Position numbers and translations under genes: made by a program. From the IMG/VR virus record IMGVR_UViG_3300024520_000280, positions 1 to 34,256 of that record: a stretch of DNA of 34,256 bases, one strand, 5' to 3'. The notes below the pieces were generated by a model that saw only the letters and a list, made by a program, of their open reading frames with translations, did not search any database and had not been told where the DNA came from. Positions within the stretch are counted from its first letter, which is position 1. Every line of letters starts with the position of its first letter. This document shows, piece after piece, positions 15,445 through 22,983 of this stretch. This DNA comes from a virus.

Positions 15445-16125
15445 TTAATCTAAATCAAATTCATCAACAACTGCTGGTTTGTCTTCTGGAGCAAACCCAT
15501 CAACTGTTTTTGGCTTAAATTTAATAATATGTTCAGTATCTGAAAATGTTGATATTCTTGATTTAGCTACATCTGTTGTTATAGCTTCATAAGGAATACC
15601 CATTTTAGAGAATTTAGGAAAGAATAAATCATAGTTAGTATAACCATCTTTATTTTGATATTCTTTACCACCAATACAAGCTCTCATGAATTTATTTGCA
15701 TAAGGTTTATCTGTATTTAGTTTATCTACTAAAGACTCAATTGTTTCATGTTTATTATCTTGTTCAGATAACCAATCAGCACAATCAGTTGCATCACAAA
15801 GATATTTTAGATTTTTAAGGATTTCAAGATCTCTACTAAATGAAATATCATTAATAGTTTTATCTTCAAAAGTCCATCTACTTGCTCTTATTCTTCCAAC
15901 TTGTCCTGCATATTTACCTGCTTCAGGATTATCCCTATCTACATTAAAACCTTCAAAACTTTCACCTAAATCAGGTCCTTCACAATCATACATTAAATTG
16001 TATGCTTCTTCTGACCACGGTACTCTATCTAAGTATACTCTGTTAATTTTAACTTCTGTATTTCCTGGTTCTAAAACTTTAGAAATTTTATCTCCTCCTG
16101 CTTGAATGTTTTTTGTACTAATCAT
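15445..16125 (-). CDS. Single-stranded DNA-binding-like protein
   Basis: 226 residues from the MISTKNIQAGG start. An upstream in-frame ATG (16161) would add an MSMNNKNKKRRK leader that looks like translated A-rich 5' untranslated sequence, so I prefer 16125. The features are a beta-rich body (VKINRVYLDRVP, GQVGRIRASRWTFEDK), an aromatic FFPKFSKMG near the end, and an acidic hydrophobic tail ending DEFDLD, the hallmark of SSB proteins that recruit partners. It is located between the Sak4-like ATPase and primase genes, with its own terminator, as expected for an abundant SSB. Sequence alone does not prove the OB fold. Confidence 0.75.
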   Translation of the reverse strand: MISTKNIQAGGDKISKVLEPGNTEVKINRVYLDRVPWSEEAYNLMYDCEGPDLGESFEGFNVDRDNPEAGKYAGQVGRIRASRWTFEDKTINDISFSRDLEILKNLKYLCDATDCADWLSEQDNKHETIESLVDKLNTDKPYANKFMRACIGGKEYQNKDGYTNYDLFFPKFSKMGIPYEAITTDVAKSRISTFSDTEHIIKFKPKTVDGFAPEDKPAVVDEFDLD

Positions 16126-16144
16126 TTTTCTTCTTTTTTTATTT

Positions 16145-16828
16145 TTATTGTTCATACTCACTTATTGCACTTTTAACTAATTGTAAATCATTTGCGATAT
16201 CAGCTGTTTCAAACATCTCCATTGGTGATTTACAAGTATTAGAACCATCATTAACAGTTTCAAATACATACTTTAGATTACCTTCTTCATTCCGCTTTAC
16301 TTTAGCGTATAATACAATAGAAAATAATCCTTCAAGTGTTAGTTTTTCATCTACCATTCTACCAATAGTTTTGGCTTTGGTTTTCTTTATACCTTTTTTA
16401 TCTTGATTTTCTTCAGAATGTGTAAAGAAAAATATTGTTAAGTCATCTCTAAGAGTAATTGGTTTTTTAGCAACTCTTGCTAACCATTTACCAATATCAG
16501 TGAACTTATCATATCCTTTTTCATCAGCTCTATCAAAAAATTCAAAAGCAGACATATACTGCCAATCATCTATAATTAGATTTTTGATTTCAGGTCTTTT
16601 TTCATTAATATAATCCATTGCTTTAATAATGCTATTTGGATCACTTGCTGTTGATAACCTACCTTTAGGATTTTCCTTACTAAATTTTGGATATTTTGTT
16701 TTCCAACCTTTAAAGGGTAATGATTTATTAGCAACATTTATCCAAAAGGTTTCTTCTGAATTTAAATGTCTTGCTGAGGTAGACTTCCCTGAGCCTGACT
16801 CTCCTATTATTAATATACTATCTGCCAT
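16145..16828 (-). CDS. Sak4-like RecA-fold ATPase / recombinase
   Basis: 227 residues. Walker A GESGSGKST (9-17), Walker B LIIDDWQYM (84-92) and a following FFFTHSEEN (sensor-like His). The layout matches the phage AAA_24/Sak4 group of single-domain RecA-fold ATPases that promote strand annealing with a cognate SSB. The next gene encodes the SSB-like protein, which fits. A plain replication ATPase is the alternative. The stop lies about 20 bases ahead of the SSB-like start. Confidence 0.88.
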   Translation of the reverse strand: MADSILIIGESGSGKSTSARHLNSEETFWINVANKSLPFKGWKTKYPKFSKENPKGRLSTASDPNSIIKAMDYINEKRPEIKNLIIDDWQYMSAFEFFDRADEKGYDKFTDIGKWLARVAKKPITLRDDLTIFFFTHSEENQDKKGIKKTKAKTIGRMVDEKLTLEGLFSIVLYAKVKRNEEGNLKYVFETVNDGSNTCKSPMEMFETADIANDLQLVKSAISEYEQ

Positions 16829-16830
16829 AA

Positions 16831-17373
16831 TTATTTACTACTGTTTTTAATAATTTCATTTAACCATTTTTTCTCACTTACTGGAGTTTTTAGCAACAAT
16901 GCGGCAACATCCCTCATAGTCATTTGATCTAAAGGTAAGTCTACATTAGCATTTGGTAAGTTAAATTCATTTTCTACTTTAAGAGCATCCTTTAATCTTC
17001 CATGAACACCTATTACTTCTAATTCATCAAGAGGTATATAATACCTTACATGACCATTAGACATAGGTTCTGAAGTTGCATATTCTTCTTCAAAGAAAGG
17101 GTTGAACTTAATTCTGTACAAAGTGCGATTTGGATCTTCAGATTCCATCTGCATACTGATACATTCTGTAAAAACATCTTTACCATGATCAAGTTCACTT
17201 TTAAAGAAACCCATATGGATACCTTCTAAGTCTTTAACATGATGAGCCATTTTAGGAATGTATGCAGGATCAATGATACCTAATCCATCAAACACTTTTT
17301 GCTGATACTGTTTTAGTTCAGCAGAAGCCTCTTTTCTTTCTTGAGGCGTTGGTTTTTTACTTTTTGTTTCCAT
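16831..17373 (-). CDS. Hypothetical protein between helicase and Sak4-like ATPase
   Basis: 180 residues. A charged, probably helical N-terminus (KKPTPQERKEASAELKQYQQ) precedes a mixed domain with KMAHHVKDLEGIHMGFFKSEL, RIKFNPFFEEEY and YYIPLDELEV. The C-terminal QMTMRDVAALLLKTPVSEKKWLNEII is helical. It is 2 bases upstream of the Sak4-like gene and 31 bases after the helicase, so belongs to the replication unit. No family is recognised and no enzyme motif seen. Confidence 0.8.
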   Translation of the reverse strand: METKSKKPTPQERKEASAELKQYQQKVFDGLGIIDPAYIPKMAHHVKDLEGIHMGFFKSELDHGKDVFTECISMQMESEDPNRTLYRIKFNPFFEEEYATSEPMSNGHVRYYIPLDELEVIGVHGRLKDALKVENEFNLPNANVDLPLDQMTMRDVAALLLKTPVSEKKWLNEIIKNSSK

Positions 17374-17404
17374 TCTTATTTTACTACTTATTTATATTGT
17401 GAGC

Positions 17405-18400
17405 TTAACGACCTGTATCCATTGTTGGTGGAGTTTCAGCATCTCTAATGCTCATTGATTCAAAAGCTGCTTCAAAGAAAGCTAACCCACCTTCTCCATT
17501 TCTACACTTAACAAAGTGCATAACTAGAACACGTAGACCTTCAATGATGTATCTTTCTGGACCATAAAAGCGGATTTTCTGTTTAGCTGGACGATTAAGA
17601 CCTATTACTGTATCTGCATGTTGCAGGAGAGCATCTGCTCCAAAAATGTCTGAGTCCAAAATATAGTTTCCGTATTTACCATCTTCATTTCTATCTGGGT
17701 GATCAATTGATCTATTTAATTGACTTAAGATTATCCAAGCAATAGGGTAGAGTCTTTTTAACTCTGTTATTACTTCTCCTAATTCAAATAACATATCATT
17801 TAATTTTTGCCCTTTTTCTTTTTTCACTAACAATGAGTGATCTAATGTAATTATTACATTCTTGTATTGAGTTACAGTTTTTTCTATACCGTTTACATCT
17901 TTAACAATCTTCAAACTTGAATGCTGTTTCATATAATCATGTACTATAGCTTTTAACTGTCTAACTGTTGGTGCATCTTCTACTATATCAATTGGATACT
18001 TTACCATTTCTTTAGCATAATTTACACATTTCTCAAAATCTTCATCTGTTAATTTTCCATCAGCACTACATAAGTATTTATAACTTCTATTTAAATGTGC
18101 TGAATAACCTCTAATAGCTGAATTTTTACCTAACATTTCTAATGAGAACTCTAAAGTTCTAAAGTTTTCTGCAGGGTTCAACTTATAAGATTCTCTTATT
18201 ATTTGATCTTTAACTAATGTTTTTCCAGATCCGGGTCTTCCACCTATAACAGTCATAGAATGCCATTCTAAACCATTAGTGGTGGCATCATTTACTTTTA
18301 CCCATGGGGTTAACAGACTAGTAATTGTACCAGCTTGCCTTCCTTTTATATATTTTAGTGATTCTTGATATGCATCTTTTTGTGATTTCCAATTCTTCAT
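17405..18400 (-). CDS. DnaB-type replicative helicase
   Basis: 331 residues, a single RecA-like core without the DnaB N-terminal primase-binding domain. Walker A GGRPGSGKT (53-61), then FSLEML (H1a-like), Walker B ITLDHSLLV, the H3/H4 region WIILSQLNRS and the C-terminal FGADALLQHADTVIGLNRP followed by KCRNGEGG (arginine-finger region). It unwinds the fork in the 5'-3' direction. It lies upstream of the Sak4-like, SSB-like and primase genes and after a candidate loader. The shortened form is typical of phage helicases that use a separate loader. Confidence 0.92.
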   Translation of the reverse strand: MKNWKSQKDAYQESLKYIKGRQAGTITSLLTPWVKVNDATTNGLEWHSMTVIGGRPGSGKTLVKDQIIRESYKLNPAENFRTLEFSLEMLGKNSAIRGYSAHLNRSYKYLCSADGKLTDEDFEKCVNYAKEMVKYPIDIVEDAPTVRQLKAIVHDYMKQHSSLKIVKDVNGIEKTVTQYKNVIITLDHSLLVKKEKGQKLNDMLFELGEVITELKRLYPIAWIILSQLNRSIDHPDRNEDGKYGNYILDSDIFGADALLQHADTVIGLNRPAKQKIRFYGPERYIIEGLRVLVMHFVKCRNGEGGLAFFEAAFESMSIRDAETPPTMDTGR

Positions 18401-18459
18401 AAATATAGAGAGTCTAATTCCTAGTCCAAAAAAGCTTGGATTAAGAAAAGCTAATAAAT

Positions 18460-18654
18460 TTAAATGATATTACCTGTTGCTAAATTAAGCATTTTTCTTG
18501 AAATTGAAAAGAGAATTTCTAAATATAAATAACTCAAAAAAGTTATTTCAACTATAAATATGTTTATAGCCATATATAGAATAATCATTGTTAGCATACT
18601 TAGAAAAAGCTTTTCTAAAGTTACCTTATCGCGTTGTGTTTTTAATTTTTCCAT
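18460..18654 (-). CDS. Small membrane protein
   Basis: 64 residues: a basic amphipathic start (MEKLKTQRDKVTLEKLF), one long or two short hydrophobic segments at about 18-35 (LSMLTMIILYMAINIFIV) and 38-50 (FLSYLYLEILF). Start and previous stop overlap as TGATG. It lies between the putative loader and the helicase, separated from the helicase by 59 bases that contain a small hairpin. It might tether replication to the membrane, but that is a guess. No family recognised. Confidence 0.65.
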   Translation of the reverse strand: MEKLKTQRDKVTLEKLFLSMLTMIILYMAINIFIVEITFLSYLYLEILFSISRKMLNLATGNII

Positions 18655-19241
18655 CAGAATACTTTTTCTTTAAAATGGTTAGTATCATGATTTTGCCCTC
18701 CACTTTCTATGTGTGTACAAAAATCAGCTAGTAAGGAGTCCCAAGTTTTATCTACATTTTGTTTTCTTACAAAATATTGAGATTTCCTTGTAAACTTCCA
18801 ATTTTCTCTTTCTCTTTCTCCAATATATTGCTTTGTAGCTTTTAGTATAGTATCCCAAGTGAATTCATGATTAGAAAAAAACCATCTGAATGCAGATTCT
18901 AAATTACTAACTGCAGATCTTGCTGCTTGTCCACTGGGTAATTTTCTATTAGGATAGATTTCATTAAATTTTTTAATTTTATCTGTAAAATCGTCTCCCA
19001 TTAACTGAGTGCTACTCTTTTTTCTTATTATTTTAAAATGAGCTTCTATTTCTTTAATTAATTTTTTAGATTTAGCTGATAATTTTAAATCTTCTAATAA
19101 CCAATTTTCTCTTTTTAAAACTCTTAATTCAGCTTCAGTATTAACTAAAGGTGTTGTTAATTTTTGATTTATTGCCCACAAAACATAAAACCGATTAGGT
19201 GTGAGCTTGTTCCTAATTAGTGTATTAAACATTTCTTTCAT
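18654..19241 (-). CDS. Putative helicase loader / replication initiation protein
   Basis: 195 residues, helical. The N-terminus MKEMFNTLIRNKLTPNRFYVLWAI looks like a winged-helix start. Later come NEIYPNRKLPSGQAARSAVSNLESAFRWFF and AFRWFF...TILKATKQYI, which recall the DnaT/loader-like replisome proteins found before DnaB in phage operons (NExYP, pattern of helices, then Trp). First gene of the leftward replication operon, two genes before the DnaB-type helicase. The role is inferred from position and pattern; no AAA domain is present. Confidence 0.72.
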   Translation of the reverse strand: MKEMFNTLIRNKLTPNRFYVLWAINQKLTTPLVNTEAELRVLKRENWLLEDLKLSAKSKKLIKEIEAHFKIIRKKSSTQLMGDDFTDKIKKFNEIYPNRKLPSGQAARSAVSNLESAFRWFFSNHEFTWDTILKATKQYIGERERENWKFTRKSQYFVRKQNVDKTWDSLLADFCTHIESGGQNHDTNHFKEKVF

Positions 19242-19262
19242 AATTTATTTAATTGTGTATGT

Positions 19263-19270
19263 CAAAGATA
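19263..19270 (-). promoter_or_regulatory. Candidate Bacteroidota -7 element for the leftward replication operon
   Basis: The minus strand reads TATCTTTG, an exact match to the Bacteroidota TAnnTTTG -7 consensus, 22 bases before the ATG of the 195-aa gene. No clear TTTG is found 19-21 bases further upstream, so only half of the promoter is supported. Confidence 0.5.
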
Positions 19271-19303
19271 ATTACTATATTATACTAGTGAGATTATATT
19301 TTT

Positions 19304-19372
19304 AGTGTACTATTCTTTATTTCTCACTTTTTCAGGTTCTAACACGTAAGTAAACTTACAGGATAGTACACT
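19304..19372. repeat. Divergent intergenic region with a 10-bp inverted repeat and a 14-bp palindrome
   Basis: AGTGTACTAT (19304-19313) and ATAGTACACT (19363-19372) are perfect inverted copies 49 bp apart. Between them is a near-palindrome GTAAGTAAACTTAC (19346-19359, 6-bp arms). The block lies between the leftward replication operon and the rightward lysis cassette, where a regulator should act. An operator pair for a dimeric repressor or activator is the natural reading; no cognate regulator can be named. Confidence 0.6.
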
Positions 19373-19389
19373 TTTTTAAAACATATATT

Positions 19390-19569
19390 ATGAAAGCAAA
19401 AGTAGATAAATTTTTAGGACATTTTGTAAGTAAAAAACTAAGCGTATTTATTGTAGCTAGTTTTTTTGTTGGTTTTGGTAAAATAGCTCCAACAGAATGG
19501 GTTGATATCTCATTAGTATATATAGGAGGTCAAGCTGTAATTGATGCAGTAGCTAAGTTAAGAAAATGA
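19390..19569 (+). CDS. Holin-like small membrane protein
   Basis: 59 residues, MKAKVDKFLGHFVSKKLSVFIVASFFVGFGKI..., with a hydrophobic segment at about 17-32 and a weaker one at 37-54 (WVDISLVYIGGQAVIDAV), between basic ends. It is first in a plus-strand trio, its stop overlapping the next start (ATGA). Small size, membrane segments and position before spanin-like genes suggest a holin that permeabilises the inner membrane at lysis. Holins share little sequence, so the call is by context. Confidence 0.7.
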   Translation: MKAKVDKFLGHFVSKKLSVFIVASFFVGFGKIAPTEWVDISLVYIGGQAVIDAVAKLRK

Positions 19570-19889
19570 GAATAAAAATATTACTTATTGTATTATTTCT
19601 TATTATTCTTATTCAGGGATACATCCTTATTTTTAAAAGTAATCCTTTTGAAATTAAACCTTTTGATGATTCAATTCTTAAAAAAGAAATTCAATTAGCA
19701 GATAGTGCAGCTGTTTACTGGCAAGAAAGATCTCTTCATTGGAAGAAAATAGCAGTAGATGCTGAAAAGTATAGTGACTCTTTAGAGAATCTTAAACCAA
19801 TTATTCAACATCATTATCATGAAATATATAAATTTATTCCTGGTGGTACTGTTATTCAACTTGACAGTATCATACGCACAAACTGGTAA
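19566..19889 (+). CDS. Spanin-like inner-membrane protein (Rz-like)
   Basis: 107 residues: a short basic start, one TM segment (LLIVLFLIILIQGYILIF, about 5-22), then a periplasmic charged helical region (KKEIQLADSAAVYWQERSLHWKKIAV...). This is the topology of an i-spanin. The following gene begins inside it in a different frame (71-base overlap), the arrangement known from lambda Rz/Rz1. It would link inner and outer membranes at the last lysis step. Assigned from topology and neighbours, not from sequence identity. Confidence 0.72.
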   Translation: MRIKILLIVLFLIILIQGYILIFKSNPFEIKPFDDSILKKEIQLADSAAVYWQERSLHWKKIAVDAEKYSDSLENLKPIIQHHYHEIYKFIPGGTVIQLDSIIRTNW

Positions 19890-20256
19890 TGTTTTCATTG
19901 TTAATGGAGACACTTTAGTTGGTTATAATAAATCTGAATTACAAAAAATAGCTACTAGAGTAGTCAGATCACATGAATGTGATACTTTATTGCTACTGGG
20001 GGAGTTACAGTTAATTCAAAAGAATATTGCTTTAGTTGCTAAAGATTCTGCATTATTAGCTAAAGATTCTGTTATTTTTAAAAAGGATAATATAATAACC
20101 TTTAATGAAAATATTATAATTGGTAAAGATGCTGAATTAGAAAGAGCTTATAAAGGAATAAAAAAGCTTAAAAGAAAACTTAAGTTATCTAAGATTGGCC
20201 TTTATTCTTTTGCTGTTGGTGCATTCTTAAGCATATTGCTTCTTCTGACAAGTTGA
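19819..20256 (+). CDS. Secreted/membrane protein with coiled coil, probable spanin partner
   Basis: 145 residues. A signal peptide (MKYINLFLVVLLFNLTVSYA, cleavage after YA likely) and a short NGDTLVGYNKSELQKIA segment precede a coiled coil with near-repeats of AKDSALLAKDSVIFKKDN. A C-terminal TM segment (IGLYSFAVGAFLSILLLL) follows. Embedded start within the Rz-like gene supports a spanin role, though lack of a lipobox Cys means it is not a classical Rz1. Similar proteins with a signal peptide, KDSxxxxKD repeats and C-terminal TM occur in Bacteroidota phages, as far as I recall. Confidence 0.75.
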   Translation: MKYINLFLVVLLFNLTVSYAQTGNVFIVNGDTLVGYNKSELQKIATRVVRSHECDTLLLLGELQLIQKNIALVAKDSALLAKDSVIFKKDNIITFNENIIIGKDAELERAYKGIKKLKRKLKLSKIGLYSFAVGAFLSILLLLTS

Positions 20257-20262
20257 TATTAT

Positions 20263-20284
20263 AATAGATTCTTAAATATCTATT
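20263..20284 (+). terminator. Weak hairpin between convergent genes
   Basis: AATAGAT (20263-20269) pairs with ATCTATT (20278-20284). It lies just after the lysis cassette, in the 93-base gap before the convergent 73-aa gene. AT-only stem and no clean U-run, so a weak terminator at best. Confidence 0.35.
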
Positions 20285-20349
20285 TACAACTTTAATATTT
20301 ATTATATTTTTCTTAATACATTTCTTTAATACAGATTTTATTATACAAT

Positions 20350-20571
20350 TCATAATGTGCCGGTTTTTACTTTTACTTCTAAAACATCTTTTGCAATATT
20401 AATATCTTTTACTGATACTGAAGATAATAATTTTTTAATACCTAAATGTTCTTCTTTATTAATAAATTTACGTGTAAGAGCCCAATCATTAAATATGTAT
20501 AAATGATGTTTTTCAGCTAATAATTGAACAGTTTCTTCTGTTTTTTGAAGTTTATTGTTCATTTTTTGCAT
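20350..20571 (-). CDS. Hypothetical protein (73 or 70 aa)
   Basis: Starts MQKMNNKLQKTEETVQ; the second Met (20562) is an equally good start since the first lies within the stop of the upstream gene. Mixed fold: LLAEKHHLYIFNDWALTRKF then KKLLSSVSVKDINIAKDVLEVKV. It is last in the minus-strand cluster and converges on the lysis cassette. No family recognised. Confidence 0.7.
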   Translation of the reverse strand: MQKMNNKLQKTEETVQLLAEKHHLYIFNDWALTRKFINKEEHLGIKKLLSSVSVKDINIAKDVLEVKVKTGTL

Positions 20572-20956
20572 CTTTTAAGAATTTATACTTTTCTTCTGAA
20601 TCCACAAAAGCAATACCATCAACTTTATTTTCTAATAAAGAATCTTTAACTTTTAATAATTCATTTTGAACTTCTGACTCTAAGGTATCTCTTTTTAACT
20701 GTAAAAACAAAGTTTTATCTGATGTATGTTCTGTATAATCTAATTTACATTTAGGATGGGCACATTTAATTTTTTGACAGATTTCTTCACTTAATACTCC
20801 TGCATTATGTTTTGATGCATAATCAACATGTTTATTACCTACGGTATAAGGATGAGGTTTATGATTAACTTCATGTATACCGGATACTTTTAATATTTCT
20901 GCTTCAGACAATATATTTGAAAATATAGTCATTAATTCTTCTTTAGTTTTTCCCAT
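20552..20956 (-). CDS. Conserved Bacteroidota-phage hypothetical protein
   Basis: 134 residues with VNHKPHPYTVGNKHVDYASKHNAGVL in the first half, CQKIKCAHPKCKLDYTEHTSDKTLFLQL in the middle (Cys/His cluster, possible zinc site) and a C-terminal VKDSLLENKVDGIAFVDSEEKY. The HPYTxGxKHVxYAS motif looks strongly conserved and I associate it with unnamed proteins of Bacteroidota phages. It overlaps the next gene by 20 bases. Function unknown. Confidence 0.8.
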   Translation of the reverse strand: MGKTKEELMTIFSNILSEAEILKVSGIHEVNHKPHPYTVGNKHVDYASKHNAGVLSEEICQKIKCAHPKCKLDYTEHTSDKTLFLQLKRDTLESEVQNELLKVKDSLLENKVDGIAFVDSEEKYKFLKDAKNEQ

Positions 20957-20960
20957 AGTC

Positions 20961-21446
20961 TTATATGTATATTAATTTTATTTTTTCTTTTAATGCTTTG
21001 TATTCTATTTTATAAGCTTTGTCTAATTCAATATATCCAGACATTGTTTTTATAGCATAAATTATACTAGCATGATTATGATTAAAATATCTTCCTATAT
21101 CTGAATCGGATAAAGATAGTTCTTCTCTCATAAAATACATAGAAAAATATTTAGGTTTTATAACATTAGGTTTTCTACTATCTGATAAAGCCTTTTCTAC
21201 AGGTATATCAAAATGATTAAAACAAATTTCTACTATTTTATGACATAAATTGCTTGTACTTAATTCTTTTTGCATACTAGCTATTTTAGCTTCTCTTACA
21301 GTTTCTGCTATATCTATTTTAATATCAGAATCAATATTTAAATGTAAAATACCTTCTAAACTACCTATTAAAGAACCATTTAGTTTACTTAGCTTCAGAA
21401 TCTCTTTTGAGAGTTGCAGTTCGTATGGTGAGAGTTTTCTGTTCAT
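20961..21446 (-). CDS. DnaA domain IV-like (HTH) DNA-binding protein 1
   Basis: 161 residues. The C-terminal region carries IGRYFNHNHASIIYAIKTM (117-135), matching the DnaA C-terminal signature (IGxxFxxxHxTVxxAxxxI) that contacts DnaA boxes. SxDSRKPNVIKPKYFSMYFMRE before it matches the helix and R-rich entrance of that domain. There is no AAA ATPase, so it binds DNA but cannot load helicase as DnaA does. Phage origin recognition or transcription control are candidates. A second protein of this type lies at 22628. The first 60 bases overlap the upstream HTH gene. Confidence 0.82.
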   Translation of the reverse strand: MNRKLSPYELQLSKEILKLSKLNGSLIGSLEGILHLNIDSDIKIDIAETVREAKIASMQKELSTSNLCHKIVEICFNHFDIPVEKALSDSRKPNVIKPKYFSMYFMREELSLSDSDIGRYFNHNHASIIYAIKTMSGYIELDKAYKIEYKALKEKIKLIYI

Positions 21447-21681
21447 TTTCTTTTAATTTAATTTCCTTTAAAAGCTTAGTTTTTCTATAATAAGTTCTTA
21501 ATGAAATGTTTAACATATTTGCAGCACTATCATCATCTTGAGCAACTTTAATTGCAAATTTTAATCTTTCATTTTCATCTGAAAGTATTTTGTGAATAAA
21601 TTCTATAATATTATCTGGAGGATTAGCCGTTAAATATTGTGATAATTGTATTCTTTCATAACTAGTTTTAATATTATCCAT
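21385..21681 (-). CDS. Small helix-turn-helix protein
   Basis: 98 residues. The region DDSAANMLNISLRTYYRKTKLL (about 50-71) has the shape of a Fis-like or short HTH: helix AANML, turn, helix SLRTYYRK. N-terminal LSQYLTANPPDNIIEFIHKIL is helical. It overlaps the DnaA-domain gene by 62 bases, which is large, but both frames have A-rich leaders and strong protein-like composition. It may be a regulator; no target is known. Confidence 0.72.
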   Translation of the reverse strand: MDNIKTSYERIQLSQYLTANPPDNIIEFIHKILSDENERLKFAIKVAQDDDSAANMLNISLRTYYRKTKLLKEIKLKENEQKTLTIRTATLKRDSEAK

Positions 21682-21928
21682 CTTCTTTAGTTTTAAGTGC
21701 TTTTATTAAAGTATCATACATTCCTAAATTAAAAGCATAATTACTATCTATATTTTCCATAGTTCTACTAAATCCAAAGTTTTCTTCAAAATGTTCTATT
21801 AATTTAGCTTTACTTTCTATAGCAACCTCTAATGATTTATATTCACTTAATTCAATGTGAGTAGTTAATTTATTTGCTGCCCATAAACCTTCCATATATT
21901 GAGAGTTATTTTTTAATTTATTTTTCAT
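21674..21928 (-). CDS. Hypothetical helical protein (84 aa)
   Basis: I choose ATG 21928 (MKNKLKNNSQYMEGL...), not the longer frame beginning at 22027, because the extra 33 residues are low quality and lie opposite the plus-strand gene at 21941. The start has the common leader ACAAAGAT. Helical with LWAANKLTTHIELSEYKSLEVAIESKAKLIEHF. It overlaps the HTH gene by 8 bases. Function unknown. Confidence 0.7.
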   Translation of the reverse strand: MKNKLKNNSQYMEGLWAANKLTTHIELSEYKSLEVAIESKAKLIEHFEENFGFSRTMENIDSNYAFNLGMYDTLIKALKTKEDG

Positions 21929-21940
21929 ATCTTTGTTTTT

Positions 21941-22249
21941 ATGAGTGATAAAATAAAGGTTAAAACAATAGAAAACATATCTACTGTAAATATTAAAGTA
22001 AGTGGATCTTTTATGCAAAGAATTCAAAATGTTTATTTTGAATATATTGAAAAGATTGGTATAGATAAAACTAATGAAATATTACCTTATTTAAAAAATA
22101 ATACAATAAAAGATATATCTGATCCACAATTAAAACTTGATGCATATAACATAGAAGCTTTAATTATATTATTAAAAGAAATGGAAACATCTTTTGATAA
22201 AGAAAAATTAGTTAATGATACTGAAGTAGATATTCCTAGCGAAGATTAG
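21941..22249 (+). CDS. Isolated plus-strand hypothetical protein (102 aa)
   Basis: MSDKIKVKTIENISTVNIKVSGSF... is helical and acidic towards the C-terminus (TEVDIPSED). It is the only plus-strand gene between 20350 and 34256. It starts 12 bases from the divergent minus gene and its end overlaps the convergent minus gene by 14 bases. Codon and residue composition look coding and no minus-strand gene occupies the space. A TATCTTTG (-7 consensus) lies at 21928-21935, which would give a near-leaderless mRNA. Function unknown; opposite orientation suggests separate timing. Confidence 0.75.
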   Translation: MSDKIKVKTIENISTVNIKVSGSFMQRIQNVYFEYIEKIGIDKTNEILPYLKNNTIKDISDPQLKLDAYNIEALIILLKEMETSFDKEKLVNDTEVDIPSED

Positions 22250-22631
22250 TATTAACTGTATCTCCTATTTCAATACATGCTTGTATAGCTAAATTAATTT
22301 CTTCTATTGAACATGTACCAAATGATTTCCAATCTTGATATTCTTTATCATCTATAGTTACAGATAAATATAAACCTGCTCTATCTTTAACTGCAAGTTT
22401 CATTTCTTCAAATGTATATCCTATTTCATTAGCTAATACACGAATGCATTTATGAACTTTAGCTAATTGAGCTAAACTTTTACTTGCATCTGTAAGTTCC
22501 ATGAATACATTTACAACTTTACCTTCTGGTATTCCTTTTACAAATTCTTTAAATCTTTTTTCTTCTTCAGATTTAGTATAAATTAATTTACCATCTACCT
22601 TTTTAAAATAACTTGTGAATATATCTGTCAT
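22236..22631 (-). CDS. Conserved hypothetical, possibly NinB-like
   Basis: 131 residues. EGKVVNVFMELTDASKSLAQLAKVHKCIRVLANEIGYTFEEMKLAVKDRAGL (about 35-86) and SFGTCSIEEINLAIQACIEIGDT recall the architecture of NinB-type phage recombination proteins (KSxxQ...IxxxIG, then ST/CSxEE and a final helix), but the match is by eye. NinB helps RecA-family strand exchange in lambda. It overlaps the downstream stop of the plus-strand gene and the upstream DnaA-domain gene by 4 bases. Confidence 0.75.
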   Translation of the reverse strand: MTDIFTSYFKKVDGKLIYTKSEEEKRFKEFVKGIPEGKVVNVFMELTDASKSLAQLAKVHKCIRVLANEIGYTFEEMKLAVKDRAGLYLSVTIDDKEYQDWKSFGTCSIEEINLAIQACIEIGDTVNTNLR

Positions 22632-22978
22632 CTTTCTATTTTTCTTTTATTTATGTTAGCATTTAAAATATCAATTTTATGTTTAATTGTAGTATTTTGT
22701 TCACCAAGTATTTTTGCCATATTAACATTATGTATTACTGTTGCATGGTGTCTATTAATACTTTTACCAATTACATCTAAAGTATAATATAATTTTTTTC
22801 TAGTTATATAACAATATGCAAATCTTGCTTCTGTTATATATCTTTTTCTACTTTTTGACATAAGTTCTTCCGCTGTTACATTAAATATTTGTGTTACGGC
22901 TTTCATAGCAGTTTTTGTATCATAAATATTATATGTTAATCCTGGGTAAATCCAGTAATTAATATTGTGTTTTTCCAT
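22628..22978 (-). CDS. DnaA domain IV-like (HTH) DNA-binding protein 2
   Basis: 116 residues from MEKHNINYW (an earlier in-frame ATG at 23005 lies inside the upstream gene). SRKRYITEARFAYCYITRKKLYYTL then IGKSINRHHATVIHNVNMA (70-88) gives the DnaA C-terminal domain signature, including the R+xxARxxAxYLxR entry helix and HHATVIHN recognition loop. It is closer to bacterial DnaA than the protein at 20961. No ATPase domain. It may bind origin-like boxes in phage or host DNA, or compete with host DnaA (inference). Confidence 0.85.
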   Translation of the reverse strand: MEKHNINYWIYPGLTYNIYDTKTAMKAVTQIFNVTAEELMSKSRKRYITEARFAYCYITRKKLYYTLDVIGKSINRHHATVIHNVNMAKILGEQNTTIKHKIDILNANINKRKIER

Positions 22979-22983
22979 AAGTT

